Below are positions 23,601 through 38,475 of a stretch of 64,000 nucleotides of DNA, piece after piece; within the stretch, counting starts at the first letter, position 1; every line of letters begins with the position of its first letter. Location of the stretch: contig JAQGDQ010000151.1 of the NCBI GenBank assembly GCA_030141605.1, forward strand, positions 248,001 through 312,000, in the 5' to 3' direction. The notes beneath the pieces were generated by a model. The model ran no database searches and had not been told where the DNA came from. It saw only the letters and a program-made list of their open reading frames with translations. Origin of the DNA: Tubiluchus corallicola (taxonomy: Eukaryota; Priapulida; Priapulimorpha; Priapulimorphida; Tubiluchidae). The position numbers and the translations under genes were made by a program.

Positions 23601-26600
23601 ATGGCTCAGTTTAAAATGTGCAGTCAGATTTTAAACGTAGCAAATGAACAAAAGCGAGCATTAATGCAGTTAACTTATGATAATAAACAAATAAACAAAT
23701 AACAGTGACTAATAAACAAAAGCAATTAAATTTAGAAATTACTTTAGATTTGGCAGGATGAAATCTCGTTCCATTCAAATATGCCCACAAAAAAGTGAGT
23801 CAAGATCGAACTGCAGTTGCTTACATTTTAAATCTGTGCCAGCTATACTCCTCATGATAAAGATGTTAATGCAAATTTTAAAGATCTGTATAAAGTGGAT
23901 TGAAATGTTCTTTATGTTAGGTAACAGAGGATTCTACTTCACATCTTTTTGAATGCAAAGCTGTGTGTATCAACAAATTGGGTCTATCCATGCTAGATAT
24001 AAGTGAATAGAGATAGATAAAATTACTATTGACTAGGATGTATGTTAACGAGCAGTTGAAACAAAAAATATAGTTAAAGACGAGTGAAAAGTAAAGACAA
24101 GTTGACGTAAAAGATATTTGGTGAGATTCGTTTAATAAATTAATCGTGTTTTAATCTCGAAAACAGACACTTTTTTATGTATGTTTGCTCGCCACTGGTG
24201 GTGATAAGGTTAGAATGTAACTACGGTATGCACGGTAACTGAAGCTATATGCAACTATAACCAAAACACCTAAATACAGCTTTTTACTAAAAAATATTAC
24301 AAGAAATGTAACGCGCTTAAGAAAATACTTTAACAAATTTTTCAACAAAACACAAGGCACGGCGTTGAGTGAAAGTGAGGAAAATGAGAGGAGATTTTTT
24401 AGTCTCTTATTATTAGATCGCATCGCTCAAAGAGACCTACGAGTCTCTTTTACGAGTGGCATTAAAAACGTTTCTACGACAGTTTTGAGATTCGTTAAAG
24501 CAAAACCGGATCTTAAACTTTAGGTCAAAACAATCTAGTCTCTAAAATATTGAAAGAAAGCATACTATTTTTTTTGCAAAAATGACTTACGTGAAAGAAT
24601 TACATGAAACGTTTCGTTTTATTGCTACAAACATTTTATGTTTGCTCCGCTAGCTCTTCGCTGTTACATGCATTTTGCCATTCGCTAGTTAGATGGCACA
24701 GCACCTGCATTTCGGAAATGCATTGCACAAAAAACTGGCGCAGTATCTCTTAATTCAGATGTGTTAGTTTGTGACAAAGTACACACGTTTGACAGCTCAT
24801 GCGTGAGTATTGCAGTAATTTTAAAATTTGAATTTTTATATTAAAACTTGCCTAGTTTTAGTACAACATGCTGAATATCTTACAGTAGCACTGTACTTCA
24901 ATTTTCGCTTTCGCAAACATGTGCAACACGCTGGTGGGATACTTTTGTTGTTGTAAATTATGTTAGCTTGTGACATCATGAATAGTTGAGCTCGCCTGCC
25001 ATCAACGCTTTTGCATTATTAATTGTCTTAAACTGTACACTTTTTATACGACTTGAAAAAGGGATAATATATGAAAAATCATCCAGTCTTCCTTTAATTG
25101 CACACCTAACTTACGCATGCTTAACTTTGCTTGCAAGTGAGTTACACCTAAATCGCTTACATATGCGCCGCTTAAGCTTATGTTCTGTGTTAGTCAAATT
25201 GACCGCACTCTAATACTAGAGATTAGGACATTGGAATTTCCTAAATGTGATGTGGAGTTTTAGTTTGCGCATTATGTTTTTTAGTGCACCTTCGTGAATC
25301 GCAAATACATAATTCGTATTTAGCATACGTAAATCGTTCGTACACACAACGTATGTGTTCAGTACGCTACACGAATCCTGGCCCCATGAATGTTGCTTTA
25401 ATCGTAGAATGTTGTTCAATCTTATTTTCTATTTGTTTTACAACTATTTTATCCATCATGCGAAAGAGCGGTTGTAAAAAAATTTCAATTCGGTAATGAT
25501 GTGAATTCTATTCGTTGAGAGATCGCTGTAGATTTTGGAAGACGGCACAGCTATTACAAAACACATACAAGCAGTACATACATACTACCACGCAGTCAAT
25601 TTAATGGACTCAAATTGCACACCACAATTGCTCTTCAAACTTTATTAAAGTCATCAAACTTACCATCTGAAGAAAACTTTATCTCCCAGTTAAAATATAA
25701 GTCGACATTTCCGGATCTTGAAAAAAGTTTTAAGATGCACTTCTCAAATGAAATAATAGCATGTTGGTGTATACTGTATTGCATTGCACCTGTAAAGTGA
25801 CTGAGATTGTCTTATGTTGTCCTAGAAGCTGAAGACTAAACTTATATCTTGTTTAGGTGTGAGTTTTACTGTGCCTCCTAAAAGCTTAAAACAGTTTAGT
25901 ATTTACACATTCGTTGTTGAAGTCGGAAGAGCAAACCGAGTATTAACTCAGAAGGCAACGCAGCTTGTTGAAGTATTTCCTGGAGATCATCCAACTTTAC
26001 TCATCAAGTAAGTTTACTACCTTATCTATCCACCTTTGCTTAGGTCATTTGATTTTGATTACAGTCGAAATTCAGCGAGATCGATAGCTTCAAGGTATTC
26101 AATGTGGCCTTGATCACTGTTTCGCTGCCGGCGCTAATTGCTTTCAGAACTTGCTTTTTCACATAAAACATTAGTTTTTTTAGTTATTAGCTAAATCAAA
26201 CCAACGTATTGTGTAATAAGAAAAACAAAACCAATCATCTAACTTATTACTGCACTAGAAAAGTTGTTTTAATCAAAATTATTGTGACAACATGTTTAAA
26301 TGGTCTTTGTCTATTTACACGCTAAATGTTCTTTGTCGACCATACTGATCATACTGATTGCACTCTCATAACTAGAAAATAGGGCACTGGAATTTTCTGA
26401 ATGTGAAGTGTCCCGTTTTGCGCATCGTATTTTGCTTCATCTATGTGAACTGGGCTTTCAAGAATTTTATGAATTTAAAATTGCAAACACACTTAAAAGG
26501 AAATGTTTTTCTGAAAGTATTTCAAAATGTGTTCTTTCTTTGTGTCCCTAATAGAACCCTTAACCGTTTTATGAGGAAATCCTATGTTTGAAAAACCTTT

Positions 26601-29600
26601 CAAGAATGAGAAAACATGAAAAACTTGAAAGATTCTTCTCGAAGAAAGACCTTTCAGTGGTGTAATAACCTACATTTGTTAAATTTTTAAACCAAAGTAG
26701 GCCGTTCGTTCGTCAGTATGCAGACATGCACGACAACTTCCTTGGTTTCTTAAAAAAGATCGTTTACCTGCTCAACCAAGGAGCTGGTTGTTTTGCTGTA
26801 TGTAGTATGATGCATCATTAGTAGTAATTTTAAATTATATAATTTTTGTTAGTTTAATTTTTAGCCAGAATTATAGATTTATCAATTATTATAGATTCAA
26901 GTTAAGTGATTATGTTTTCTAAAAAGGTAGAATTCAATTTATTTTCTTTTGTATGTGAAATCATTTTTAGAATTGATTAGGTTTTTTTAATTAGGACATT
27001 TATTTTTTATAATGTTCATAGTTTCCAAAACTGTAAGATTTTTTAATTCTTTTATTTTTAACAATTACATGCCTATTTTTAACAATTACAGTGTTCTTTA
27101 CAATTGTTAGTACATTACTTATATAACTTTTTCTGTTGATGTTTAGTTCAAGTTTTAAGCTAAATAGAATTCACTGACGCCAAGATTCTCTGGCAATTCT
27201 GCACATTAATAACAATTTATTCCTGATATTAATTTGAAAAAGGCTTTCGTTTTTTGTACATATGTTGTTATGGCTTAGGTAAAATATTTTTAAGTTTTCG
27301 TTGAAAAATTTATAACTTTCTGCCAATAATAATTAGGGCCTTTTTAAGTGTACCACCTACAGGGAATAATTTGGAGTATTTTAAGGTATAGTAAATTTAT
27401 ATATAATTTAGATATTTTATAAATTGGCCTTTGGCCGTAACACTGTAGTTACTTTCATGGAGGCATGTTTTATTTTTTAGCTGTACTGTTAATTGTTAAT
27501 ATTTTAATTTATATTAAATATTTATGCTTTGGCAAGTGTCCATAGTGTATTTATAATACTTGTATGCAGAAATGTCAAACTTGTGATTTTGTGCCCCTAG
27601 TGTACAATGCTACTATTAATCAGCCTAGTCATGTGGTAGTCGTACCTTTGATTTTTCTACAGGCATCAAATGCTATTTCTTTTCAGGCTCCCTACAACTT
27701 CACATGGCTTCAAAAGCTGACATTTGCTTAAAGTTTAAAAATTATCTAGTGGTGGAGGCAAGCAAACATAGTAAATGGACAAGATTTTTTAATCATAGCC
27801 CTGTGTACAATATAGGTTTATATTTGAGGGCAACATGTTTTTATATTTGAAAAAAACGTGGGTTAAGGGTAACTGCAAATAATCTAATGAGACCTGGCTA
27901 GGGAACTTTAAGCTCCCGTATAGTTACTAGTAACTAGGGTATGCTTGTAGGAAGTTTTTCATGCACTAAAGCCAGACATTTTCAAGAGTCAGAACATAAT
28001 CATTTGCTGAAATTAATAGACTCAGAAACGGTCAAGATCCATTATAATTGTACTATTGAGAACAAAGTGTTTTTATTATTTGAAAGGCTAAGTTCTAAGG
28101 TTGTTACTTGATAAATTCATAAAAGTAAATTTGCAATTGCATTGCAAATTTAGCATTTTTAAAACAGAATACTCACTATTAATAATTACGCTGACTATTT
28201 ATCAAACGCAATTATAATTGTCAAGTTTTAGAGTTTTAGAAAAACAAAATGCTCGTTACTGGCTAAAACGTAAGGATAAACGTAATCACCAAGCTAATTT
28301 AAAAAATCTGGCTAGGCGGGATCAGTAAGGAAACAAAGTAAAGTAAAGTGAAGTAACTAAAATAAAATAAGGAAAATCAGCTTTTCACATATGTGTCAGA
28401 GGCTTCTGCTAAAAATAACTTCTTAAAATTGAAAGAGATTGCAATAATCAAATCTGATTATCTCTCGCACGAAAGCTGTAGTATATCGCAGAGTCGCAGT
28501 CGGCTACTTATAGCAGCAACGAGAATCGACACAGCGACACCAGTGATAATGATGTTGTTTTGTATCTCTGTATCAGTAATAATGAACGATGTTTTGTGGT
28601 TGTCTTTTTTGCTTTGATGAAGTTTAAAACTTGTTTAACACATGTGATCGTATAGTATATTGAACATAAAGTCTGCTGAACATTCGCAGTAAGTCTAAGA
28701 AAATGCCTGGTTCAGAATCTATAGCAAAGCACTGGCGTCTGTAAACTAACGTGTGTTTTATCTGGTAATACTGGTCTTCATATACTGCAATTCTGAGGTT
28801 AAACTTATGTCGCATACCTAAAAATATCTATCCTTAACAAAACCTAGCAACGAGCCTCTGCTGACCTGCTGTTGGTTGGCCTTTAAGCGCTGTAATATAA
28901 GACACATATAAGAGACATAAGTATTATAATCTCATGCCTGCTGACCTTTACAAGAAGCTACTCTTTACAAGCAGTCTATATGCAGAGCATTGACATAAGT
29001 ATGAACCGATTTGCAAGTTAACAATATTGAAATGCTAGCTCTGTTACTTGTGTGTGTGTGCGTGTGTGTGTGTGCGTGCGTGCGTGCATGCGTGCGTGCG
29101 TGTGCGTGCGTGAATGTATGTATATGTATGTAAATGTATGTACAGTATATCGATATAGAGGTAGGTATAAATAATGTCTGATTTTTAATATGGTACATTT
29201 ACGATATAATGCTTACGTGTACGTTTCTTCGGGTGTAATGTTTGTTGAGATAAGTTACTAATTATTACAGAAGAATCTTCTTGATTTACCCCTGGATTTT
29301 GTTATTATTATTTTTTTATTTATTTATTATTCTGCCATTTTGTTTTTGTAATAACTTGCACACGCACAGTGGTAAGGACACGAAACTCGCAGAACACTAT
29401 ATTTATGTTAATGTATTCCGAAAAACGATCGACTATTTCCATGCAAAATATAGCGAAAATTTGTGTTCTCACTGTGTTCTCGAGGAACACGCATCACGTC
29501 ACACAGTCGCACAGTGCTCCGTGACTGCCCATATTTTGCATCTGAAAGCAATGAGTTCGATTCCCCGTTAAGTATATGTTTTATATATTTTTCCAATTCA

Positions 29601-32600
29601 CACTATTTGGACATTATACAAAATGTTTCTGTCAGATTTTGCTAATTTCCACAAAATTACATTAGTTGGTATTTTCGTCAAATTTGCCTTGAATCTGCCA
29701 TTGTTTAAATTCCAGTAAAATTAATTGTTTTGCAGCTTTCTGGAACTGAGTCATAACTGTGGAAGAAATACTTGTGTGGTCATGTTGTATGCTTGATTAC
29801 TAAGAAAACGAACGCTGGACTCAGTTAATAATTAGACTGGTGATTGGCCACCTGCCAGGAAATTATAGTTTGGACAAAATGCAATTCCTAAGTAATCATA
29901 CATGGCAAGTTCAATGGAGGCAATATTATGCCCTTCAGGGCCTTGATACCTATGAAAAAGCGATAAGTTCCGATTTCACTGAAACTTTCAATTATCAAGC
30001 ACAACAACTCTTATATAAAATTATTCTAAATCTTGTTAACTATTTTAAAACATTTTTGTTTAAAAAACAAAAGCCGTTACATAAAGTATCTCCTGTCACA
30101 CAAGCAGAATCTTACCACAGTTTTTACACAGTCAAAACGGTCCACTAGTTATCATTATAGGTAGTACAAAGGATTTGGAACTAACAGGAATGAAAAAGGA
30201 AAATATGGCACAAAACGTGTTACTGTAGATTGCTGTGTCGGGGTTTACATAACTGTTGGTACATTTTTGACAGGTGCGTGAAAAATTGTGAAGAAAAGAT
30301 AAATCCTAATGAGAACCTGATTTTGCGAGCGGAATGCTCTGATTGCGATGAAGAAGATTTAGAGTCGATTACATACGATTGGCAGATTATCCGGGGAAAA
30401 CCTAAAAGTGAGCTCCCATACATTGCCTATGGTAGTAACGTCCTTTATACATACGATGATCGAACGGACCACCTTACTTTACTAGCAGAACTGTTCCTTG
30501 AAGGATTTGAATACTACATAAGACTTATAGGTATGTAGTGCATGCTGGTGCTTTTCTACTATTTGTAGCCTAAAGCAAAGAAGTAATTTTTAAATGTACA
30601 ATAAATACTTTTGATATCGAATGCAAAAGTTTTTAAGTAACATTGTTTGGATTACTAAATTAGATTGGGGATACATTAATTAATTAGGAATAAATTCTTC
30701 GAGTTCATTTCAGTTTTTAATAACATCTTATAACAGTTGAAAGAAATAAAATGACACAACGTTTCAGTTTATCCCAGTGAATTATGTTATTCATTTGTTA
30801 GTATTAATTAAGCGCAACAACGTGCAATTTGCACTAGTTAGTAAAAATGAGCAAAAAATTCTAAAATTATATTAATTGTGGCCTAAATTTTGTCTACATC
30901 TGTGCACCAAGGATGACAGCAAAGGACTAAATTTTCAAAGAGATTCACTGCTTGTCAATTCAAATAGAAGCAGATATATATTGAAAAGTAAAGGAAGATT
31001 TAAAACATTTTAAAAACTTTAACGGGCACAAATAAAACAAACTTCCGAATGAAGAAAATAGCAAAAACACACTGAGTGTTGTTTATGAGGCGTAAGCGTT
31101 AAAACGCATGTTTTTTAATTGTATAATGACACATGACGGTTTGTTTAAGTGACAACAGTGATATCACTTGAATTACATCAATTTAGGTAATTCATCCCGA
31201 AGGCAAAAGAACCTGTTACGAAAATGAGATCACTGGCAGGTGGTTCTATTTCTATTCAAAAGCACTCAAATATGCATACAGGTTGATCATCAATACTACT
31301 GCTGTCTGCCACAAAAACTGATGACAGAAGAAACTGCATAGTTCTTTATATAGAGAAGGCAAATTTCTTTGGCATTCGAAATTAATAATTTTGAGAGTTG
31401 CAGCCATTGGCTGTATGTCTTTGTTCTTCGAGGCACATGTAACTTGTTCCAAATTTCGTTTCCATTTCCTTCCCTGTTTTTATTCTTTCTTTTACCTGAT
31501 GATGGCTTACACCGCTAGACTGAAACGTCGTGTTTTTTTACAGTTATTCGGTTTAAATTTTTCAATTTACATAATTGTTATAGTTAATTGTGGATTCATG
31601 CAGATGGCCTGAAATTGTGGATTAATGTGATAAATTTTTCCGTTAGATTGTTCTCTTTCCCGCGTGTTGAGTCACATGACCTCACTTTTGAGGCAAGAAA
31701 TGCAGAGAGTGGTCCAAGAGTTATTATCATTTTGATAGGAATCTTATTATTTGTGATGTAAGATTAAAGTGATTGTGTGTATAAATACAGTGCAATCAAT
31801 TGGAGACATGTATTTCTGTTGGCGTCACGGAGCAGTTACTTCATTGCAATAAAGCATATTGTTAAATTAAGCTTTGTTGTTGGGTATCGTCTCAATATAT
31901 CAAATGTGTTTGGATTCATGTATTTTTGACTTGCCTCAAGTCATATGGTCCATGACAGCCTTGATGATTCAAGGATAAATTTGTGACTATTGGTTCTCAA
32001 GCACATAATAGAAAATTGTTTCCCGGCTATTCGAATTGACCAGCAGTAAAAATTAGTAATAGCACAGTATGTATTTAAATAGAAGTACTTTTGTCAGTTG
32101 TAATTAGAAATAGCACAGTAAGTATTTAAATAGGAGTACACTTATCGCAAGTGCATTTTTTCACCAGTTTATCATTTCGCCAGTCCATTATTTCACTGGA
32201 TTTCAGGGTATTTCTAAGGTTAGGGTTAAGTGTTATTCCTTAGCTTTTAAGAATGTAAAATTTGGTCTGGGGAATTAACTGTGGAAGAGACACCGAAGGT
32301 TGGGAAAGTTCACGGTTTCGTGTGCTGGTAGAGAATTGATTGCACTATCAGCATTGCGACAAAGATTGAGGGCTGCGTCATTTGGGAGTAACGGCTCCTC
32401 GAAGTCGTCCCTCTTTCCTGTACCTTATGTATTGGGACGTGGTTTAGGCTCACCTATACCTTGACAGTTGGAGAAATAGGTTTTAAAAACGGCCTTTACA
32501 AAACTGTTGTAAGTAGGTGGCAGCACTGTGTTGATGGCAGCGATGGGACTATCGCCACTGGCTGCGTTCTTGGTACGTGGAGCTTCAATCTTATCGATGC

Positions 32601-33190
32601 TTAACGTTATTATAGGGTTATTATAGAGTAACGTAAGAGTACTGCAAAACGTATGACAATCCAAATGGCTTCTAGGCCTAGTAGGCTAGAGTCGCGTCAT
32701 TATCTAATGTTAGTCACATGATTCCAAAGGCATCTTTCAGGAGATATGGCTTCTTCCCACGTTTGGTCATGTTGATCCGTTTTTTTTTTGCTAAACGGAC
32801 ATGTTTGGGGGCCTATAACACGCCAACAGTTCCGTCAAAATGGAGCCCGCTGTGGATAACAAATGCGTAGTACTTTACTTGTTTTTTATTTCGATAGGTG
32901 TCACTTTTTGTAAGAATAACAGTTCTGAAAATGGACAGATTTTGACGACTTTTAGGTCATAACTAAGCAGGTCAAAGGGTCGCCAACCAGAATTTTACTC
33001 TACGGTGACCCTCTACCCTTTCTACATGCACACCAAATTTGGTCAAGCAACCCAATCTAGCTTTTGAGTTATTCCAAAAAGATGCCTACCTCAGAAACTA
33101 AACATCGCAGAGTAAAAATAATAGCGGATTCGGAATGTACGTTTTCTAGATACCCTGCATCTTGCTCATCGACATTTTCTTGATGAAACC

Positions 33191-33236
<46 letters not shown>

Positions 33237-36200
33237 TTTGAGTATGGTACCAACATGGGTCCAGAAAAAGGGCTGTATTATCGGAGATTCGCCACTAGAC
33301 GCCATGTTGGTAGATAGCGCTTTAGCGTTCTGTTATGAATTTATTTCATAATGTAAAATTATTTATCAAAGAATAATTAAAACCATTTAATGAATAAACA
33401 TAATCAGAAAAGAAGGTTATTCACTGCGTTGTGCAAACAACTCACTCAGCTTCTCCCTAGCATTTAATATACTTATGAAGGCATGTCTAACAATCTGAAT
33501 ATGATAGATACTAAATTGATAAATAAATGGAACTGTAACTACAAGATGAACTTTGTAATAATTAGGAGAAGTTTGGCCGACATGGATCTGTATTTCCGAG
33601 ACAGGTGTAGATTTGTAAGTTGCTAGAATGTAATTCGAAGCTCGTTAGCAGTGTCCACGAGCAATGACGAGGATGTCAGTTTAGCCAATTAACAGGTGTT
33701 GCACTATTGTTCATAATTGAGAGAAATATTGTCCGAGCTCGATCATGTGAACTGGGAACCTCAGCACTAGCTAATTTAGTAAACAGTTAATCAGGGCTGA
33801 AAGTACGGTCATGGATTTTGGAGCAATGGCATTCTAGGACTGTCCTACAAATAGTAAAAAGTAGCGGAGCGCTTAAAGTCGAGATGCCCAGACGATTGGG
33901 GCAACGAAGCGCTCAGAAGTCAGAATACTCAGATAGCCAGCCACGACGTATATCATGTTACATAACTGGGGGGTTTCGTAAGGGGGAGTGGGGTTACAGC
34001 GAGTGTCCTGGTTTTTTGATCGATGTCAGGAAGGTGGGGACTCTCAGCCAGTAAGTCTGAAGGTAGGAGCTATCGTATCTTTTTGCTCAGCGTAGACTTC
34101 ATCTGCGTCGTTGGATTGAGCCAACTCCTGAAGCTCAGAACAGCTCGTATAAGGAACAAGACTATGGGAGTTTTTGAGATTCGTAAATTGGCCAGTCCCA
34201 TAGTTAAGTGAAGTTATATACTATATTTCTGGTTAATGAACAGAATCGTATTTAATTGCTGAAAACTGTACATTGTTATTAGAGGAATTTATTATTTGTG
34301 AACTTAACGAAGTTGTACCGATACACTGTAATTGCTCTGTTGTTCGATTATAATCTCATATTGTGAATTTTTTTAAATCGTTATTTTCCAAAAATATTAA
34401 TATTATTAAAACCAGTTAAATTAATGAACCGTATATGCAACTGTTAATATAGCATTTACAATGATTTGTACAATCAAGAAATATTTAAAGATTTTGCAAA
34501 ATCTGTAAAAACGCTATCTGTTGCGCGAATCTGGCACACTGAAACGGCTTATTGCGGAGCCAAGCTAGTAAACTAGGGAGATACAGACTTACCCCACAAC
34601 GCATATTTCGGTTAGAGGCCGCTCTGGTATTTGTCATAACCATTTCGACCCAGCCGAAACTCAATGAAAAGGACAATAAAAGTAGCACAAGAATTTTGTA
34701 TCATAGATGAGTACCTTAGTTACAATTTGAAAATTTCCTGTTAGCAGTATGATGAACAGTCCTATGTATTGCACTACTTCTAATATCAACTGGCAATATG
34801 TATCATATGATACACTGAAAAAATAGACTGGTAAAAAGATACATTAGCAAAATGATGAACTGGCAAAAAGGTTAACTGGCAAAATAATGCACTGGCGAAA
34901 AAATAGACAGGCGAAACGATGCACTGGTGAACTGTGAACTTGCAAAGTGACATATAATCACTTAAAACACTGACATATCTAAGAGTTTCACACAAAGGCT
35001 CATACAGCATAGTGACACTATACCATTTTTTATATTCTTGTTCATATTGTTATTACCAGTATTACCAGTATTCTCTTTATTTTGTAATGTTTTGTAAGCG
35101 TTTCAAAGACAGTGGAGCAAATATTGGTTAAATCACATTGTGTTAAGAAATGACCTTTTGTTGTGCAAAGGAAGAAACTATAAATAAATAAACTAACCCA
35201 TGGTTTTGAACTGCTGAAACACAATACATGTGCATTTTGAAACACAATGAATATATGAATAATAAATACAAGTTCACTGAATACCCAATTAAAACCTGCC
35301 CACCTTTTTCATGCTCAAAATTTGGTTATCTAGCTTCTTACAGTTCATGTGCGATGAACCTCTTGCACTTTAATTTTGCCGTAAGTGACTAGTTTAGTAA
35401 TGCTACAGTTATGAAGCCCATACTAAAACCTAGAAAAATGCTACAGTATTTTCAGGTGCAAAATTTAATGATTATCTGTTTAGCTGGACCGTCGAAGTTT
35501 GGACTTGCTGTGTATGTAGCTGAAGTTACAAATTTTCTACCAGAGAATGGTACTTTCACCAGGAACTGTACTCTCGATCCTCCTCAAGGTAACAAAGAGC
35601 GCTTAATTAATATTAATAATCTGTTACATTTCCTAAGTTTTTAAAAATTATGAAAAGATGATTTTAGTGGAATATACTCACACATTTTGGGTGTAAGTAA
35701 TTAGGTTATAGTTAGATTTAAAAAGAAAAAGAAAATGTTTTGGCAATAAACAACACAAGTGGAATGACATTTTGGAGGTGCACTGTAATACTCTTCTAGT
35801 TACAAAGAGAAGGACATTTTGGTGATACACTGTAATATTCTTCTAGTTGTGTTGTTTATAAAAATATTTTGTTAGTGGGAATATGCATACCTGACTTATA
35901 AGATTTCTGTTGTATTTTGTTTGGCATACTGTGAAACTGGTAATTTCATGCTGAGTATAAAAGTTGATACAACAAGCGTTTTCGCAGGTGCAAATTAAGT
36001 GAAAATGAAATAAATCGAGTTTTCGGGTTCTTATGTAAGGTAATCAAAATTTTTTATTTTCAATGCGAATCTCACCCAGGGAATGTTGCATTATTTGGGC
36101 TGAAAATTAGTCTTGCCTGAATTCGCTTGCAATTTCAATCGACAATACAAACAATCAACAATATGTAATAGAATCTAAAACCAGGCCGGTTTCTTCCTCC

Positions 36201-38397
36201 GACTAATGAAAAATTGAGCATTTTACGTTACAGTATAACATATACTGGCAATACGTAGTCGCAGCTTAAGACCTCTATTGTCCCAAAAGAACGGCGAACC
36301 ATTTTAAGGGTGCGTGAAAAATCATGCACGCTGATTGGGCAGTCAGCAAAACTTGTCTGATAATGATTGACATTAATTAGTCGGTGTGCAGATATTTCGA
36401 CACAAACATTTTGACACGGGACATTTCGCCACAAGACATTTGGACACATACCACACTTTGAATCAAGGAAATTTCTACACATAGGACATTTGGACACAAA
36501 GACATTCAGACACATTGCATAAGCTGTTTACACTAGGAGTTTTGAACACATAGGACATTTGAGCACTTGGTATTTTTGATATAGGATATTTAGATACGTT
36601 GGTAATCTGAATTCAGTAACTGTTAAGATTCAATCGGGAGATCGTACCATTTAGCAACATGGGTTATTTAGTTAGACACTGTCCTGAAGGTAAGTGAATT
36701 TAAGTCATTGTAAAATCAATGGCTTTCTAATGTCTAATAAACGATCATAAACCATAGATCAAAAATGATATATGAACTACCTTGAAATATTATCTACTAT
36801 ATAATATATAATCTGCTACTCTCGCTTTCTCGAATCCAGTCCTTCCTTAACTGCAGTTTCTAGGTTTAAAGTAGCCGTAAATATTAGGGTGCGTAGTATG
36901 CAGATATACAGATGCAGTGACGGTAGTTGTGGTGATTACGGCAACTGCAGCAGGTGCGATTACCACAGTGTGGCGACTGTGACAACCATACCGAAATTGC
37001 TGTAACTTTTCACGCTGCCCTAAAAAACTGATGCCAAACGGACACCGCAACAAAGCTGCAGAGTAATAGGGATCATTAAATTATCTCGTTTAATTGAAGC
37101 CTCAATCATCAATACGAATATGAATGATAAAGTAACAACAAGAAGTGCGAGGAAATCGGATTCTTCTCTGACTCTTGACGCGATTGTGGCAAAACTGAAT
37201 GTCATCTGCGAAAAAGGTTTAGAAGTCTCATCCATACTTGTTGGAACCCTTAAAGACAATTATGGCAGCAGTGAGTAACAAAGTTACAGAGTGTGAGATA
37301 TTGAATAGAGACTTGCTAGCCAACTTCGAAAAATCATATAATGAAATTTTAGATATGAAATCATCCTTATGTAAAATGGAACGATATAGCAGGTTGTACA
37401 ACTTCATGGTTATGTGCTTAGCTGAACGCCAAAGTGAAAACTCTTTCAAAACTGTTCTAAACTTTCTCGAAAATGCGTTGCACATTGAACACCCTGAATC
37501 CCTTATCGAGACAGCGCATCGATTAAGATCGAAAACTAAACTACGGCCCATGATTGTTAGATGTTACAGCCGCAAAATGATAATAAAAATTATTTTGATA
37601 TATAAAAATAAAAAAGGGAAAATCTCTTGGAACAGTCGTCTTCTCACCAAGCACAACTACGAACTTGAAAAAAACTGAAGCCAAAAATGCAAGAAGCCTG
37701 CCACAGGTAAACTATTCATTGATGGCAAATTATACAAGGATCCGGCGACGACAGCGGGTGATGATAATGACAACTGAGGGATTCGTCGATTGCTCGTAAT
37801 CATGTATGAGTTGTAAGCTAACAAAATTGCCGTTGATTTTGACAGTCATGTTATGAATTACTATACCGTGATTACGGCTACACAATTGAATTAACTATAG
37901 CAGTAGTTTTTTACACTTTAACCTAGTAAATAACAGTATTGTATGTTAAACAATAACCTCAAATGCAAATGCAAAATACCACTGGCTAAAACCACTTTGA
38001 AAACAATGAGTCTGTCTTTTCGTGGTGCTAAGCTCTATATAAGGATTCAAAAAAATTGTTTTAGTCTGCATATCTTTAAAGACGGGTTAGAGAGAAAATG
38101 TTAGAGAAATATAAATAATTGGTGGCATTTTTTGTACACCATATTATCTAAATATTTTTAAAATGTGTATATATTTACTGTTTTAAATGTATTTTTAATA
38201 TTTGCATTATCTTTTAACTAGATGAAATATATTATAAGAATAATTCTTATTAATCACATTCATTAACTTACACTTCATTCCTACATTTCATACATTAATT
38301 AACTTGTACATTATTTTAAATTGTAATTGTAATATCCACCACTGTCTTAAATAATATTATTTGCAATGTTCAGTTTCTGTATATATGACATAAACTG

Positions 38398-38475
<78 letters not shown>

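Larger units (their letters stand above)
26008..30273 (+). other. Intron 7
   Basis: 4.3 kb, very AT-rich. Holds a dispersed repeat copy (26370-26470), a Z-DNA-prone microsatellite (29049-29112) and an inverted pair ATGCAAAATAT/ATATTTTGCAT (29440 and 29531). No coding exon fits the phases. Confidence 0.6.
30531..35483 (+). other. Intron 8
   Basis: 5 kb. Contains a Penelope-like or LINE-end-like motif near 31497-31535, a reverse-oriented word array (32155-32210), a TA microsatellite (33193-33236), a 9-bp inverted pair ACTATGGGA/TCCCATAGT (34161 and 34196), and a word array at 34795-34935. The stretch 33780-34220 is richer in G+C than its surroundings but gives no recognisable protein. Confidence 0.6.
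36830..38474 (+). mobile_element. LINE D, ORF1-only element with (ATT)n tail
   Basis: Leader (36830-37119), a broken ORF1 (37120-37777), a 600-bp AT-rich 3' part, and a 3' end ATAAACTGATT running into about 25 ATT units (38399-38474). No endonuclease or reverse transcriptase sense is seen between ORF1 and the tail. Either an internal deletion or a non-autonomous ORF1 element. The left border is estimated. Confidence 0.55.

Noticed and set aside
28965-29198. Minus-strand frame with a His/Thr/Ala-rich repeat
   Set aside because: It is the translation of the TG/CG microsatellite.
29525-29575. GAGTTCGATTCCCC, a B-box-like sequence
   Set aside because: No A box at the right distance upstream and no tRNA-like fold visible.
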